A DNA stretch of 64,000 nucleotides, from positions 1 through 64,000 of the forward strand of contig JABYQS010000186.1 of NCBI GenBank assembly GCA_022592435.1. The letters run 5' to 3'. The position numbers were made by a program, and so were the translations under genes. The stretch comes from Cerioporus squamosus (Eukaryota > Basidiomycota > Agaricomycetes > Polyporales > Polyporaceae). How positions within the stretch are numbered: the stretch's first letter is position 1; every line of letters starts with the position of its first letter. The notes under the pieces are model-generated. The model was not told the DNA's origin. It made no database searches and worked only from the letters and a program-made list of their open reading frames with translations. Shown in pieces: positions 9,870 through 19,534 of the stretch.

Positions 9870-12800
9870 ATGTCTGGTACGTCCGCTCATTTGACTAACC
9901 CCCAACTCTTAGACTATCCCTTCAACATGACAAGTACAACTATATGCAACAACAACTCACTGCGACCGAAAGCGCACGGCACGAACAAGAACAGACACGG
10001 ATTTTGCGCCTCACCCTTCTCCGGAGGGGCGTTGGGCGATCCTGCGGCCCAGCAACCCGAGGACGGAGAGGGTGCGACGGACAGCGGGAGCGACGACGGT
10101 TGTGTCTGTGGTGTACTAGCCCCCGGGCCCTCGTATGCTGCAGAAACGACCTCGTACGCAACGGTCTCAGAACGAGACCGTGCCAGTGCAGACAGCACTG
10201 TGAAGACTGTACACTCAGTCCGACGCTGCCAGGGTGGCAGCGTCTCAGCACTCTGGGGAAACCTAAGTCTGTACAGCGACCCCGAATGGGTTGGCCATAC
10301 CAAAACTGCACGCGATTGCAGTGAGCAGTGTTGTGACAGTCCGACACTGGATGCCGGGCTAGCTACAAGGGACAAGCCACCGGTACCAACCCATGACGAG
10401 ACAAGGGGGAAATCCGATCACGATCGCGAGGACGCCGACCGCTGTCCACTAAGACTGAGAGGTGGCGCAGAGCCGAACCGGGAAGCACGTCGCGCAGCGG
10501 GACGAGCCGCGAACCGCGACTCGATGCGGATTGGAACATTAAACATAAATGGCTATGGGCGCACAGAGCCAGGGCACCCTGATAACAAGTGGGGAAACGT
10601 GCATCGAATGATGCGCAACCACAAACTGGCACTACTGCTGGTGCAGGAAGCGCACCTCACGGATGAAAGGGTACAGCACATCGAGAAGTTCACTGCAAAC
10701 AAACTGAAGATATACCACTCCTCACATCCAGACCAGCCAACACAGAAAAATGGGGTGGCTGTAGTGCTGAACAAACGCCTACTACACACCACGGGCGCGC
10801 ACGCAGAAACGGTCGTACCGGGCAGGGCGATGCAAGTCAGCATACCATGGCAGAAGGACGAGGTGATACGGGTGCTATGTATATACGCGCCGGCAGCGAA
10901 CGATACAGAACGTAAGGAGTTCTTCGACGAGGTCAGGGAGTACTACGAGTCCCACCCAGACTCTCCTACCCCACACCTGATGGCTGGGGATTTCAATAAC
11001 ACAGAGGACGCTTTGGACCGTGTCCCAGCGCATGCAGAACCTGAGGCGTCAGTCGAGAACTTGGACAACCTGAAGAGCCGTCTCGGCCTCATGCTGGTGG
11101 ATGGCTGGAGGGCAACTTTCCCCACCACGAAAGCCTTCACTTTCCAGCGAGCGGCAGCACTGTCACGACTCGACAGGATCTACCTGACTGAAGAGCTCTT
11201 CCGAACAGCACGAGCATGGCAACTAACAGAGGCAGACCTACGAACAGACCATAGCATGGTCTGCGTCGACCTTGTTCGCGAAAAGACACCCGAACTGGGC
11301 AAAGGGAGGCCGGTCTTCCCAGGACACCTGCTAGGGGATAAGAAACTCGCACAAAAAATGAAAGAGCGGGGAATACAAGCACTAGAGGACGTACGAATCA
11401 TGCGAGCGACAAACCTGCGGTCAGAAACGCACAACCCCCAGACAGTCCTTGCCTCTCTCAAGAAGGACTGGATGGCAATGGCAAGGACACGGGAACGACA
11501 GATCGTCCCTAAGCTCTTACGCGAGATCCTCACGCTGGAAGAAGAAGTACGCACCGTATCTAAAAGCCAGGTGATACCGGACGCGGAACGCATAGCGCAT
11601 ACCGCGGCTCTGACCATGCAGATCCGCGAACTGAAACAGAAAAGGGTCAGCCAGCTCAAGTGCAAAGCGCGAGCCCGCCACAGACTGGAAGGAGAACGAC
11701 CCACCAAGTACTGGACCGGTCTGCACCGAGAGGTGAAACCGAGGGATACCATGTACGCGCTTGAGCGCACAAATATCTCGAGCCCCGATGGGGCACCGGT
11801 CTATGTTGAAGACACCCCGGGGATGGTGAACGTAGCAAGACAGCACCATGTTGACCTGCAGCGAGACGATCCCAGGGCGAAGCCCCAGGAGGAGCGCGAA
11901 CGCGATATTGAAGTCGCCCTGGAGGCGATCAATGTAAGCATCTCCGAAGAGGAGCAAGAAGAGATGGGCGCACTGATTACATACGACGAATGCGAGATCG
12001 CCCTACAATATTCCAAGACGGCCTCATCCCCAGGACTAGATGGGATAACATATGAGGTCTGGAAGGAACTGAATAGAAGGTACATAGAGGATGCAAAGCA
12101 CCCGAGCCGGCCGAAGTTCAATGCGCTCGAACTGCTGCATGCAACTTTCAATGATGTACAGAGCCATGGTGTAGCGGAAACGTCTGGCTTCACCGACGGA
12201 TGGATGTGCCCCCTATACAAGCTCAAGGGAGACAAGACAAAGATCGCGAATTATCGCCCCATAACTCTATTGAATACAGACTACAAACTGCTCACAAAAA
12301 TCCTCGCACTGAGGTTGGCAACCGTCGCGCCGGACATTATACACCCGTCGCAGGCAGGGTTTGTACCTGGGCGCAAATTGCGGGACCAAACCCAGTTAGC
12401 GAAACTGATGATAGACTGGGCAGAGACCACAGAAACCAACGGCGCAATCGTCGCACTTGATCAAGAGAAGGCGTATGACAAAATTGCACACGACTATCTA
12501 TGGAGAGTGCTCAGTAAATTTGGAGTGCCGCAGAGCTTTATACGCACAGTCCAGTCCCTGTATGCGCACGCACACACCTCGGTCATGGTGAACGGAGTCC
12601 TCAGCAAACCGTACAGAGTGTACCGCGGAGTCCGACAGGGTGACCCCATGTCATGCCTCCTGTTTGACCTGGCCATCGAACCACTCTCTGCGATGATTCG
12701 TCAGTCGAACCTGAAGGGGTTTGAGGTGCCAGGAAACCTACAGGCACTGAAAGCGACGCTATTTGCGGACGACACCACCGTATATTTGGCCGCGGAGGAC

Positions 12801-15359
12801 GACTTCGCGGGGCTCCAGAACATCCTGGACACTTGGTGTTCGGCTGCGAAGGCGAAATTCAACATCAGTAAAACTGAAATTATCCCCCTCGGAATGCCAG
12901 AATACCGTGAACAGATGGTCTCGACGTACCGGAGCACAGGTTGCTGGCAAAACTACCCTGCGCATGTGAATATCGCAGGTGACGGGGAGCCTGTACGCAT
13001 CCTTGGAGCCTTCGTCGGAAATGGAGTAGAACAGTGCGAGGTTTGGACGCCGACCCTTGCAAAGCTCGAGGGGGTACTCGAACGATGGAAGCAGGGAATC
13101 TCCACCCTAGAAGGTCGGAGACACGTCGTGCAAATGTTTATAGGAGGGATGACGCAGTTCCTTACCGACGTGCAAGCGATGCCGGTACAAGTGCAGAAGC
13201 GACTTGAGCGGATCCTGCGGAAATACTTGTGGAATGACCGCGTGGTGCCCCCTGTAAGCCTTGAACACGCACAAGCCGACTTTGAGCGAGGAGGCTTGCA
13301 GATCCTAGACATTGAGTCACGCAACGAAGCAATAGACCTGATGTGGGTGCGCTCGTACCTGCACTACGGGGAGCACCGCCCGACGTGGGCATACGTAGCG
13401 GATGACATTATGGCACGAACTGTCACGACAGACTGTGTCGTCCGCGCACCCGAGCTCCGAACTAACCCACTTCTGCAACATTGGTGGCCGAAGACCTCGG
13501 CACTACCGAAGTACCTGCAACGTATGCTTAAAACGAGCATGAAGTATGGGCTGCGGCTGGAGGGACTTGCCTTCTCGCGCGAGATACTGCGCGCCATGCC
13601 CATGTGGTTCCATAACCAACTCGACCTCCCAGTGGCGAAGCAACTCGCTCGGACCTCCATGGTGGTGACGTGCCTGACGGAAAGGCATCAGCTGAAAACT
13701 GTCGGGGATTTTGAAGCCTTCGTGCTAAATTTCCATGCACCGGGCCACCTGCGCTACGCGTCGTGTAGGTGTGCAGGGTGCGAGTTTGCCCGGCTCGGAG
13801 CTGGCTGCATGCGACCGCATGCCTGCGCGGCACGCGCACGAGAGTTCTTGGACGCCCTCCCAGATAAATGGGACCCTCGGGGCCTCCATCCTGCTGATTA
13901 CGAGAATGAGCTACACGACGAGCTGAAAGAAATCGGTGCAGACCTGGGAGATGGGCTGGTGCTGTTTGACCGCCGCATCACGACAACCGGCCTACTGGGT
14001 GACGCTTTCCGCACGTTCACCTACGGAGAGGTGTGCAACCGCCTCCCAGACATGACGGCCTCAACGAGACGAGGAAATGTATGCGTGCTGGCGACAGACG
14101 GATCCTGTGTAAACAACGGGCGAGCGGACGCCAAAGCAGGAGCTGGTGTGTTCTGCGCAGCGGACGGTAACCTGAGCAAGTCGATTCGTCTGCCTATGCA
14201 TATGCTGCAGTCAAACCAGACTGGCGAGGCGGTAGCAACACTTACCGCGACACAAACAGCGAGAATAGACGTCCCATTGGTGGAAGTGACGGATTCTAAA
14301 ACTGTGATGAACTCAGTAACAATCTGGAGAAACCGTCATGAGAACCAAGGTTTCCTCCTGCATAAGAATACGTCAATAACCCAAGCGATCATCGGCGCGA
14401 TGCGGTCCAGGAAAGCCGGGACATACCTGAAGTGGGTCAAGGGCCACAACGGGCACCATGGCAACGAGATGGCAGACCAACTCGCAGCGCAGGGTGCAGC
14501 ACGGGACATCGGGGACGCTGTGGACTTATCAGTACCGGTGGAACTTAGAACGACCGGGTGCAAGCTCACCTGGATGTCGCAAAAACTGGCGTATCGGGAG
14601 ATAAGACGACAAAAGCAATGGACCCTAGAACTGAGGACGCGCACTTCGGGGAATATCAGACGAGTCCTGGACGATATGAAGTTAGTGTTTGAACAACCAC
14701 TGATCGAAGCGCAGGTCTGGAGGTCGATACGCACCAAACATGTGTCGCGCGAGTGCCGGCAGTTCCTGTGGATGACCATCCACGACGGCTATATGGTCGG
14801 CCATAAATGGCTACGAGACAAGATGTCTGCAGAAATGCAAGCACGGGCAGTGTGTCAGCGGTGCGCTACAGTTGAGACGATGGAACACATACTGTTCGAG
14901 TGCGGCGCCGTGGGCCAGGAAGCAGTCTGGAAGCTTCTTGCGGAAGTGTGGGCCAGGACGGGAATGCCGAGGCGGGAGATAACCTGGGGTACCGCCCTGG
15001 GCGCGGCGTGTGCCACGTTCGAGCGCGAAGACGGCAGCCGTGCTGTCGCAGCCGAAGCGCTATGGACCATCCTGGTGACCGAGTCGCTATACTTGATCTG
15101 GAAGCTGCGATGTGAGCGAGTAATCCAAAATGATGGAGAAAACACGTCCTTACCGGAAGTGACCAGGCGTTGGTACGCCACCATGGATCGCCGTCTCGAC
15201 CTGGACAGGTGGTCCTGTGCATCGTACTTGGGGCGGAGAGCGCTCAAGGCGAGGACGATAGCGAGTATCTGGGAGCCGATACTCGAAGCGCGGGAAAGCC
15301 TCCCACGCTACTGGGTGACGGACAATGGGGTTTTAGTGGGTATTAAGCGGGGGCGTTGA
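9870..15359 (+). CDS. LINE ORF2: AP endonuclease - reverse transcriptase - RNase H
   Basis: Polyprotein of 1829 residues that nicks the target and performs target-primed reverse transcription. The first ~218 residues are low-complexity and unassigned. The AP-endonuclease domain (~219-470) shows LNING, QEAHL, GDFNN, SRLDRIY and TDHSMV. The RT domain (~690-1000) shows SSPGLDGITYEVWK, NYRPITLLNTDYK, GFVPGR, ALDQEKAYD, RGVRQGDPMS and the catalytic FADD near residue 966. RNase H (~1405-1545) has the acidic set in ATDGSC, GEAVA, VTDSKT and GNEMADQLA. A C-terminal C-x2-C-x8-H-x4-C motif (CQRCATVETMEHILFEC, ~1661) is typical of this LINE group. There are no in-frame stops, so the enzyme appears intact. 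Confidence 0.96.
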   Translation: MSGTSAHLTNPQLLDYPFNMTSTTICNNNSLRPKAHGTNKNRHGFCASPFSGGALGDPAAQQPEDGEGATDSGSDDGCVCGVLAPGPSYAAETTSYATVSERDRASADSTVKTVHSVRRCQGGSVSALWGNLSLYSDPEWVGHTKTARDCSEQCCDSPTLDAGLATRDKPPVPTHDETRGKSDHDREDADRCPLRLRGGAEPNREARRAAGRAANRDSMRIGTLNINGYGRTEPGHPDNKWGNVHRMMRNHKLALLLVQEAHLTDERVQHIEKFTANKLKIYHSSHPDQPTQKNGVAVVLNKRLLHTTGAHAETVVPGRAMQVSIPWQKDEVIRVLCIYAPAANDTERKEFFDEVREYYESHPDSPTPHLMAGDFNNTEDALDRVPAHAEPEASVENLDNLKSRLGLMLVDGWRATFPTTKAFTFQRAAALSRLDRIYLTEELFRTARAWQLTEADLRTDHSMVCVDLVREKTPELGKGRPVFPGHLLGDKKLAQKMKERGIQALEDVRIMRATNLRSETHNPQTVLASLKKDWMAMARTRERQIVPKLLREILTLEEEVRTVSKSQVIPDAERIAHTAALTMQIRELKQKRVSQLKCKARARHRLEGERPTKYWTGLHREVKPRDTMYALERTNISSPDGAPVYVEDTPGMVNVARQHHVDLQRDDPRAKPQEERERDIEVALEAINVSISEEEQEEMGALITYDECEIALQYSKTASSPGLDGITYEVWKELNRRYIEDAKHPSRPKFNALELLHATFNDVQSHGVAETSGFTDGWMCPLYKLKGDKTKIANYRPITLLNTDYKLLTKILALRLATVAPDIIHPSQAGFVPGRKLRDQTQLAKLMIDWAETTETNGAIVALDQEKAYDKIAHDYLWRVLSKFGVPQSFIRTVQSLYAHAHTSVMVNGVLSKPYRVYRGVRQGDPMSCLLFDLAIEPLSAMIRQSNLKGFEVPGNLQALKATLFADDTTVYLAAEDDFAGLQNILDTWCSAAKAKFNISKTEIIPLGMPEYREQMVSTYRSTGCWQNYPAHVNIAGDGEPVRILGAFVGNGVEQCEVWTPTLAKLEGVLERWKQGISTLEGRRHVVQMFIGGMTQFLTDVQAMPVQVQKRLERILRKYLWNDRVVPPVSLEHAQADFERGGLQILDIESRNEAIDLMWVRSYLHYGEHRPTWAYVADDIMARTVTTDCVVRAPELRTNPLLQHWWPKTSALPKYLQRMLKTSMKYGLRLEGLAFSREILRAMPMWFHNQLDLPVAKQLARTSMVVTCLTERHQLKTVGDFEAFVLNFHAPGHLRYASCRCAGCEFARLGAGCMRPHACAARAREFLDALPDKWDPRGLHPADYENELHDELKEIGADLGDGLVLFDRRITTTGLLGDAFRTFTYGEVCNRLPDMTASTRRGNVCVLATDGSCVNNGRADAKAGAGVFCAADGNLSKSIRLPMHMLQSNQTGEAVATLTATQTARIDVPLVEVTDSKTVMNSVTIWRNRHENQGFLLHKNTSITQAIIGAMRSRKAGTYLKWVKGHNGHHGNEMADQLAAQGAARDIGDAVDLSVPVELRTTGCKLTWMSQKLAYREIRRQKQWTLELRTRTSGNIRRVLDDMKLVFEQPLIEAQVWRSIRTKHVSRECRQFLWMTIHDGYMVGHKWLRDKMSAEMQARAVCQRCATVETMEHILFECGAVGQEAVWKLLAEVWARTGMPRREITWGTALGAACATFEREDGSRAVAAEALWTILVTESLYLIWKLRCERVIQNDGENTSLPEVTRRWYATMDRRLDLDRWSCASYLGRRALKARTIASIWEPILEARESLPRYWVTDNGVLVGIKRGR

Positions 15360-15441
15360 TACGGTACCTTCGGGTGCTGTGGATGACGCGCCCCCGCTCT
15401 GAGTCCCACACTTCGTGCGTAAAAGCATTCCCTCATGGCAA

Positions 15442-15541
15442 GGGACCTAGGTCCCTGTCCCGATCCTATAAAAACCTCTAAACTTGTTAGTGACCGGCGC
15501 ACCCGGTCAACCCCAGCGCGCCCGCCCAGCACTCGCTGGGC
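15442..15541 (+). promoter_or_regulatory. Three stem-loops in LINE 3' UTR
   Basis: Within 100 bases lie a 14-base perfect palindrome GGGACCTAGGTCCC (15442-15455), a 7-bp stem TGACCGG/CCGGTCA with a 5-base loop (15491-15509), and a 7-bp stem GCCCAGC/GCTGGGC with a 4-base loop (15524-15541). In LINEs, 3' UTR structure can be the recognition site for the element's own reverse transcriptase; that role is inferred here. Confidence 0.65.
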
Positions 15542-15597
15542 AGAGCAGTCTGATGTGCCTCCGGGACGATGATAGCTCAGGGCATATGTGCTCCGCC

Positions 15598-15615
15598 AAA
15601 AAAAAAAAAAAAAAA
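15598..15615 (+). other. LINE poly(A) tail
   Basis: Eighteen consecutive A bases end the element directly before the second copy of the target-site duplication. The last two may belong to the duplication. Confidence 0.92.
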
Positions 15616-15627
15616 GATTCTCTCAGT
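15614..15627. repeat. Target-site duplication, 3' copy
   Basis: Second copy of AAGATTCTCTCAGT, immediately after the poly(A) tail; matches 7526-7539 without mismatch. Confidence 0.88.
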
Positions 15628-16101
15628 CATGCAAGCGTGCGCAATCTGTAAGCGGGTTTTGGTCAACGGCCCTGCCCCTACTCCCATGGGAAACCGATGA
15701 CCTTGATATGCTTCCGTATGCATGTAGTTATTGTAATCAAGTGTATGGCAACGACTGCGGGCAAAGAGTGTGTGCATAATAGTATGAATGTATGCAAGTC
15801 CTCGACGGAGCTTTCAAGGAGTCGATCATGCCGAAGGTCCACTCCGTATATAGCAAGCTAGACGCTCTTATACTACGTACGCTCTGCTTCTGCTCCGCAT
15901 GGTCATACCGCAGCTCCCGCAAGCTTGCACATCACATTTCCAGCTCTACATCCAACCCGCCCGGGCCGCACTTGAGTATGTCTTTCCAGAGCATTGAAGA
16001 CACACACGGCACGGAGATGACGGCATCAGCGGGGAGTATATGAAGACCCCTGATACCTCTTTTCGGCATTTCCCGGAGCCGCCCTCTTGTCCGGGCGGCG
16101 G
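15628..16101. other. Spacer between LINE and the helicase/DUF6589 unit
   Basis: 474 bases with no recognisable gene. At its right end 16078-16084 (GCCGCCC) and 16093-16099 (GGGCGGC) can form a perfect 7-bp stem with an 8-base loop, ending three bases before the inverted repeat begins. Confidence 0.5.
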
Positions 16102-16178
16102 TTAGGTTCGGAACAAGCCGCCATCTCCGAAACCAATTTCGAGCTCCGCTCGAGCCTTCGGAGAAGGGGCTTGCTGCA
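16102..16178 (+). repeat. Left terminal inverted repeat of the helicase/DUF6589 unit
   Basis: Outer block 16102-16119 (TTAGGTTCGGAACAAGCC) and inner block 16162-16175 (AGAAGGGGCTTGCT), separated by about 42 less conserved bases that also contain a CCTTCG shared with the right end. The first five bases resemble the fungal telomere repeat TTAGGG, possibly by chance. Confidence 0.75.
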
Positions 16179-16550
16179 AAGTCCGGGATTCCTTGAGGAT
16201 CTTCGCGGCGATGTCGCGACCGTCCTCGGTCCCGTCTGTCAAAGAATAATACATGTTTCGATTACTCAGATGCTGGGCTACGTGCCTATGAAGTTTTTGT
16301 GCCGAGAGGGGGGGTGCTGAAGGTGTGAGACATGGTACAAGTTGAGCCATGTCTGTCCTCAGCTCGAGTGCTGCCAAAAAATCCGTCAGATATTCGTATC
16401 TCATTCCACATATTCCATACTCTATAGATACATTGGTAGGCCTCTGTGAGATGTGCCTGCGAGCTTTGATCTCCATCCTGTGAGCCTTGCGATGGTGAGA
16501 GGTCCCGCACGCTCGGTGGCTACGAGGAACATGTCGTGTAGGCGCCCAAA

Positions 16551-16600
16551 ACGCGTCGCGCGCGTTCAGGCGCGTGAGCGCGTCGCGTGCGAGAGCGCGA
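16551..16600. repeat. CG-rich subterminal block, left
   Basis: Alternating CG tract with repeated CGCGTCGCG-like words, including ACGCGTCGCGCGCG at the start. It lies just upstream of the helicase ATG and mirrors, in inverted orientation, a block upstream of the DUF6589 gene. ACGCGT is also the core of the fungal MCB cell-cycle element; regulatory use is unproven. Confidence 0.55.
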
Positions 16601-16632
16601 CTTGCCTCACACTGTCACCGTCTCCCTCCCGC

Positions 16633-19471
16633 ATGGCCTCTGCGGCCCCGGTCACTCCTCCTTCACGCTCAACCACTCTTCCCAGCACACCCTCCCGCGC
16701 GCTTGAGACTCCTCGCCACCGGAAGATCACACAAGATGCTCTCCTGCAAGGCACCAAGCCTCTGACCCCGCCCTCAAGCCAGCCACTCTCGGAGCGCGAC
16801 TGAAGAAGGCCCTCAAGCTCACCTTCGAGCCGGATCCGTGGCAGCTGGAGCTCGTGTCAAGACTTCTACGCGGGTTCGATGGAATCCTGTGCGCAGGGAC
16901 GGGCTATGGCAAGAGCCTGGTGTTTGAGGCGCTGGCGGTACTGGGAGGTCCGGGGTGTGTGGTACTGGTGATCAGCCCTCTCAAGGCCCTTGAGCGAGAC
17001 CAGGTGCGCCTTCTACGTGCTTAAGCTCACTGTGCTCGCTGACAATGATTTCCAGGTGCGCCAGGCCGAAGTGAAGGGCATCAAGGCTGTCATGATCAAT
17101 GAGGACAATGCGCACGAGTCTGGCGTGTGGGAGATGGCCCGCAAGACAGCACAACTCCTCTACTTGTCGCCTGAGATGTCGCTGAGCGACGGGTTCGCAA
17201 AAATATGGCGCGATCATACGTTCCAGGACCGCCTCGGCGCCGTGGTCATCGATGAGGCACACTGTGTCGAGGAGTGGGGTGACACGTCTTTCCGAGGGGA
17301 ATACCGCGAACTTGACGTGCTGAGGCACTACACTGGGCAGGAGAAGCCGTTTCTCGCGTGTACCGCGACTTGCTCCACCCCCACTTTCGACTTCCTCTTC
17401 GACATGCTCGCGTTTGGCTTTCGTCCATTCTGGGGGCTCGATGTCGGGTGCGATCGGCCCAACCTTTTCTATGACATCCGCCCTATCGAGAACCAACGCC
17501 GGCCGGTTCTCGACATTCTCGACATCCTTCCTAGTCATCTTGACGCCACTACCGCACCTCGCGATGTCCCCAAGACCCTCCTGTACTTCAACTCGGAGAT
17601 GGCATGTCGGGAGGCCACAGAGACACTGCGGAAGTGTCTGCCGAGGCACCTGCGTAGTGTGGTGTACGCGTTTTCGTCGTCACTGTCAGAGAAGGCCAAG
17701 CGGCGCGATTGGGACGCGTTCGCACTCGGAGAGGTTCGCATTCTGTGCGCGACGGACGCAGCCGGAATGGGCTGCAACGTTCCTGACATCCGCTATGTCG
17801 TCGTCTTCCATCCACCTCCCAGTCTCTCAGTCCTCGCACAGCGCTGGGGCCGCGCCGGGCGTGATCGCACAACACCTGCAGTGTGCCTACTGCTTGTTCC
17901 CAAGTGGGCTTTCCGGCCAGAGCCCCAGAAGGCCATCGAGAATCCCGCCGTGTCGCGTGTCAAGGGAAAGCGCAAGCAGCCTAAGGGTGAGAACAAACAG
18001 TGGGCTAAGCAGCGTGCCAAGCTACCACGATCTCTGGAGGTGTTCATCAACAGCAAGGCCATTGCCGCAGCGGACAGTTCTGGCAGCAAGACAGGTGCTT
18101 TCGATTCGCTTTCATATCCTTGTCAGGTGACTGACATATTCTCTAGGGTGCCTGCATGCAGCATTGCGCATTGCGTTCCGCCCTGAGACACGCCTGAACT
18201 TGTTTCATTCCCTGGATGGCACTGCACGCCCAAAAATGGGTGCCCGTTCAAGCTCGATCGCCTTTGCATCCGCTTGGACTGAGCTGGACCTCGGGCGCAC
18301 ACCACCGCAGGACCGCTGCTGTTATGTCTGCCATCCGGAGCATCCTGACCGCCTCGTCGCAGCTGGAGCCGACGATCCACGCCTGCACGCGTTTGCGCGC
18401 GACTTCGTCCATCCTTTGGGTGCTACCCCTAGTCGACCTTCTTCATCTCTCTCTGTGAGGTCCTCTGGCTCTGCTGTATCGCGCTCTAGCAGTGTGGATT
18501 TTACGCCACTGGAAGGGGCTCACGTTGTGCCCAAGGCCATCCTAGCAAGCCTTCGCTCTCGTCTTCAAGATTGGCGTCACGCTCAGCAGGAGCGACATCC
18601 TGAGCGCGACTACCTGTACGTGCCTTGCGACGTTGACTTCCCTGACCGTCAGATCGACACTCTCGTCGCCAAAGCGGCCGCGTTCCTCAATCAACCGGAT
18701 GTCAGTGCGCGTGACGTCGCAAAGACAGTGAAGTGGGACTCGGCCAGCCCCACTGAACTGGAGGAGGTAGCAACGATCGTGTCTATGTGGCGTTTTGAAG
18801 CCGCTTTGTTGGCAACACCACAGTCTCAGCGCCGCAAAGAGAAGCGTGCACGCAGGGACATGGAGCCAGACGATAGACTACCTGCTCCCAACTTCACTCA
18901 GGACCACGAGGACGACCTTGACTCGGACTCGGACATGCCAGGCACGCCCCGAGCTGCCGTACCATCTGGCCCTTCAGAGGGCTTCCCTCCCACTTCATTC
19001 CCAGTGCCGCTTCAAGATTTGCTGGTCCCCGCGACTCCTCCTTCCAGCGCCGCTGTGTCGCCTTCTCCATTTGGTTATGGTTATGCCTTCCCAGTCCCGC
19101 ATCCCTTCTTTCGTAGAAGTTACGTCCCCTCACAGTTCAATCCGGCATACAGTGCTCCTGCTCATCAGAGTGCCACGATCTCTCAGCCGCAACATCAGAC
19201 TCCCATGCGTTCCGAGGCCCAACCCTATCAGAGTCCGACAACCTCCCAGTCACAGCATCGAACTCCCTCACACCCTCAGTCGCAAAGCATGTATCAGACA
19301 CCATCATACCCGCGCTCACATGTCATATATCAAACCCCCGTCTACGCTCCGCCCCCGCTGCAGTGGCTGCCTGTACAGCACTCCGTTTTACCATTGTCTT
19401 TCCCCGTGCATCCTCCTGCTACACCTAGCCCTTCATCCAACTCTCCACGCTACGCGTCTGGTTCGCAATAG
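16633..19471 (+). CDS. RecQ-like ATP-dependent DNA helicase (mobile-unit gene)
   Basis: Superfamily 2 helicase, RecQ-like. Exons 16633-17003, 17056-18094 and 18147-19471; with one base added at ~16800 the total is 911 codons. The ATG at 16633 is my choice; an in-frame ATG at 16492 is possible. Motifs in order: PDPWQLELV (motif 0 Gln), AGTGYGKSLVFEAL (Walker A), VISPLKALERDQ, VVIDEAHCVEEWG (DEAH), FLACTATCST, KTLLYFNSE, ILCATDAAGMGCNVPDIRYV and QRWGRAGRD (Arg finger). A C-terminal cysteine pair (CCYVCHPE) follows, then a Pro/Ser/Gln-rich tail. The frame breaks just before the helicase core (SERD, then LKKALKL), consistent with one missing base. It is convergent with the DUF6589 gene. Its likely job is DNA unwinding during movement of the unit, by inference. 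Confidence 0.88.
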
Positions 19472-19534
19472 TCTCCTACTAATTGGGGTCAATCGTACAA
19501 ACCTGCAGCAATCCATTTGCGACTTACTTACGCT

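Larger units (their letters stand above)
7540..15615 (+). mobile_element. Full-length Tad-like non-LTR retrotransposon (LINE), 8.1 kb
   Basis: A complete LINE: 5' UTR of about 500 bases, ORF1 with a CCHC knuckle and RGG-like tail, ORF2 with AP-endonuclease, reverse transcriptase, RNase H and a C-terminal Cys/His motif, a 3' UTR with three stem-loops, and an A18 tail. It is flanked by a 12-14 bp target-site duplication. The two-ORF plan with endonuclease, RT and RNase H matches the fungal Tad clade. The perfect duplication, uninterrupted 1829-codon ORF2 and clean tail indicate recent insertion. ORF1 needs one extra base to be continuous, probably a sequencing deletion in a C run. It lies between P450 copy 2 and a second mobile unit. 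Confidence 0.95.
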
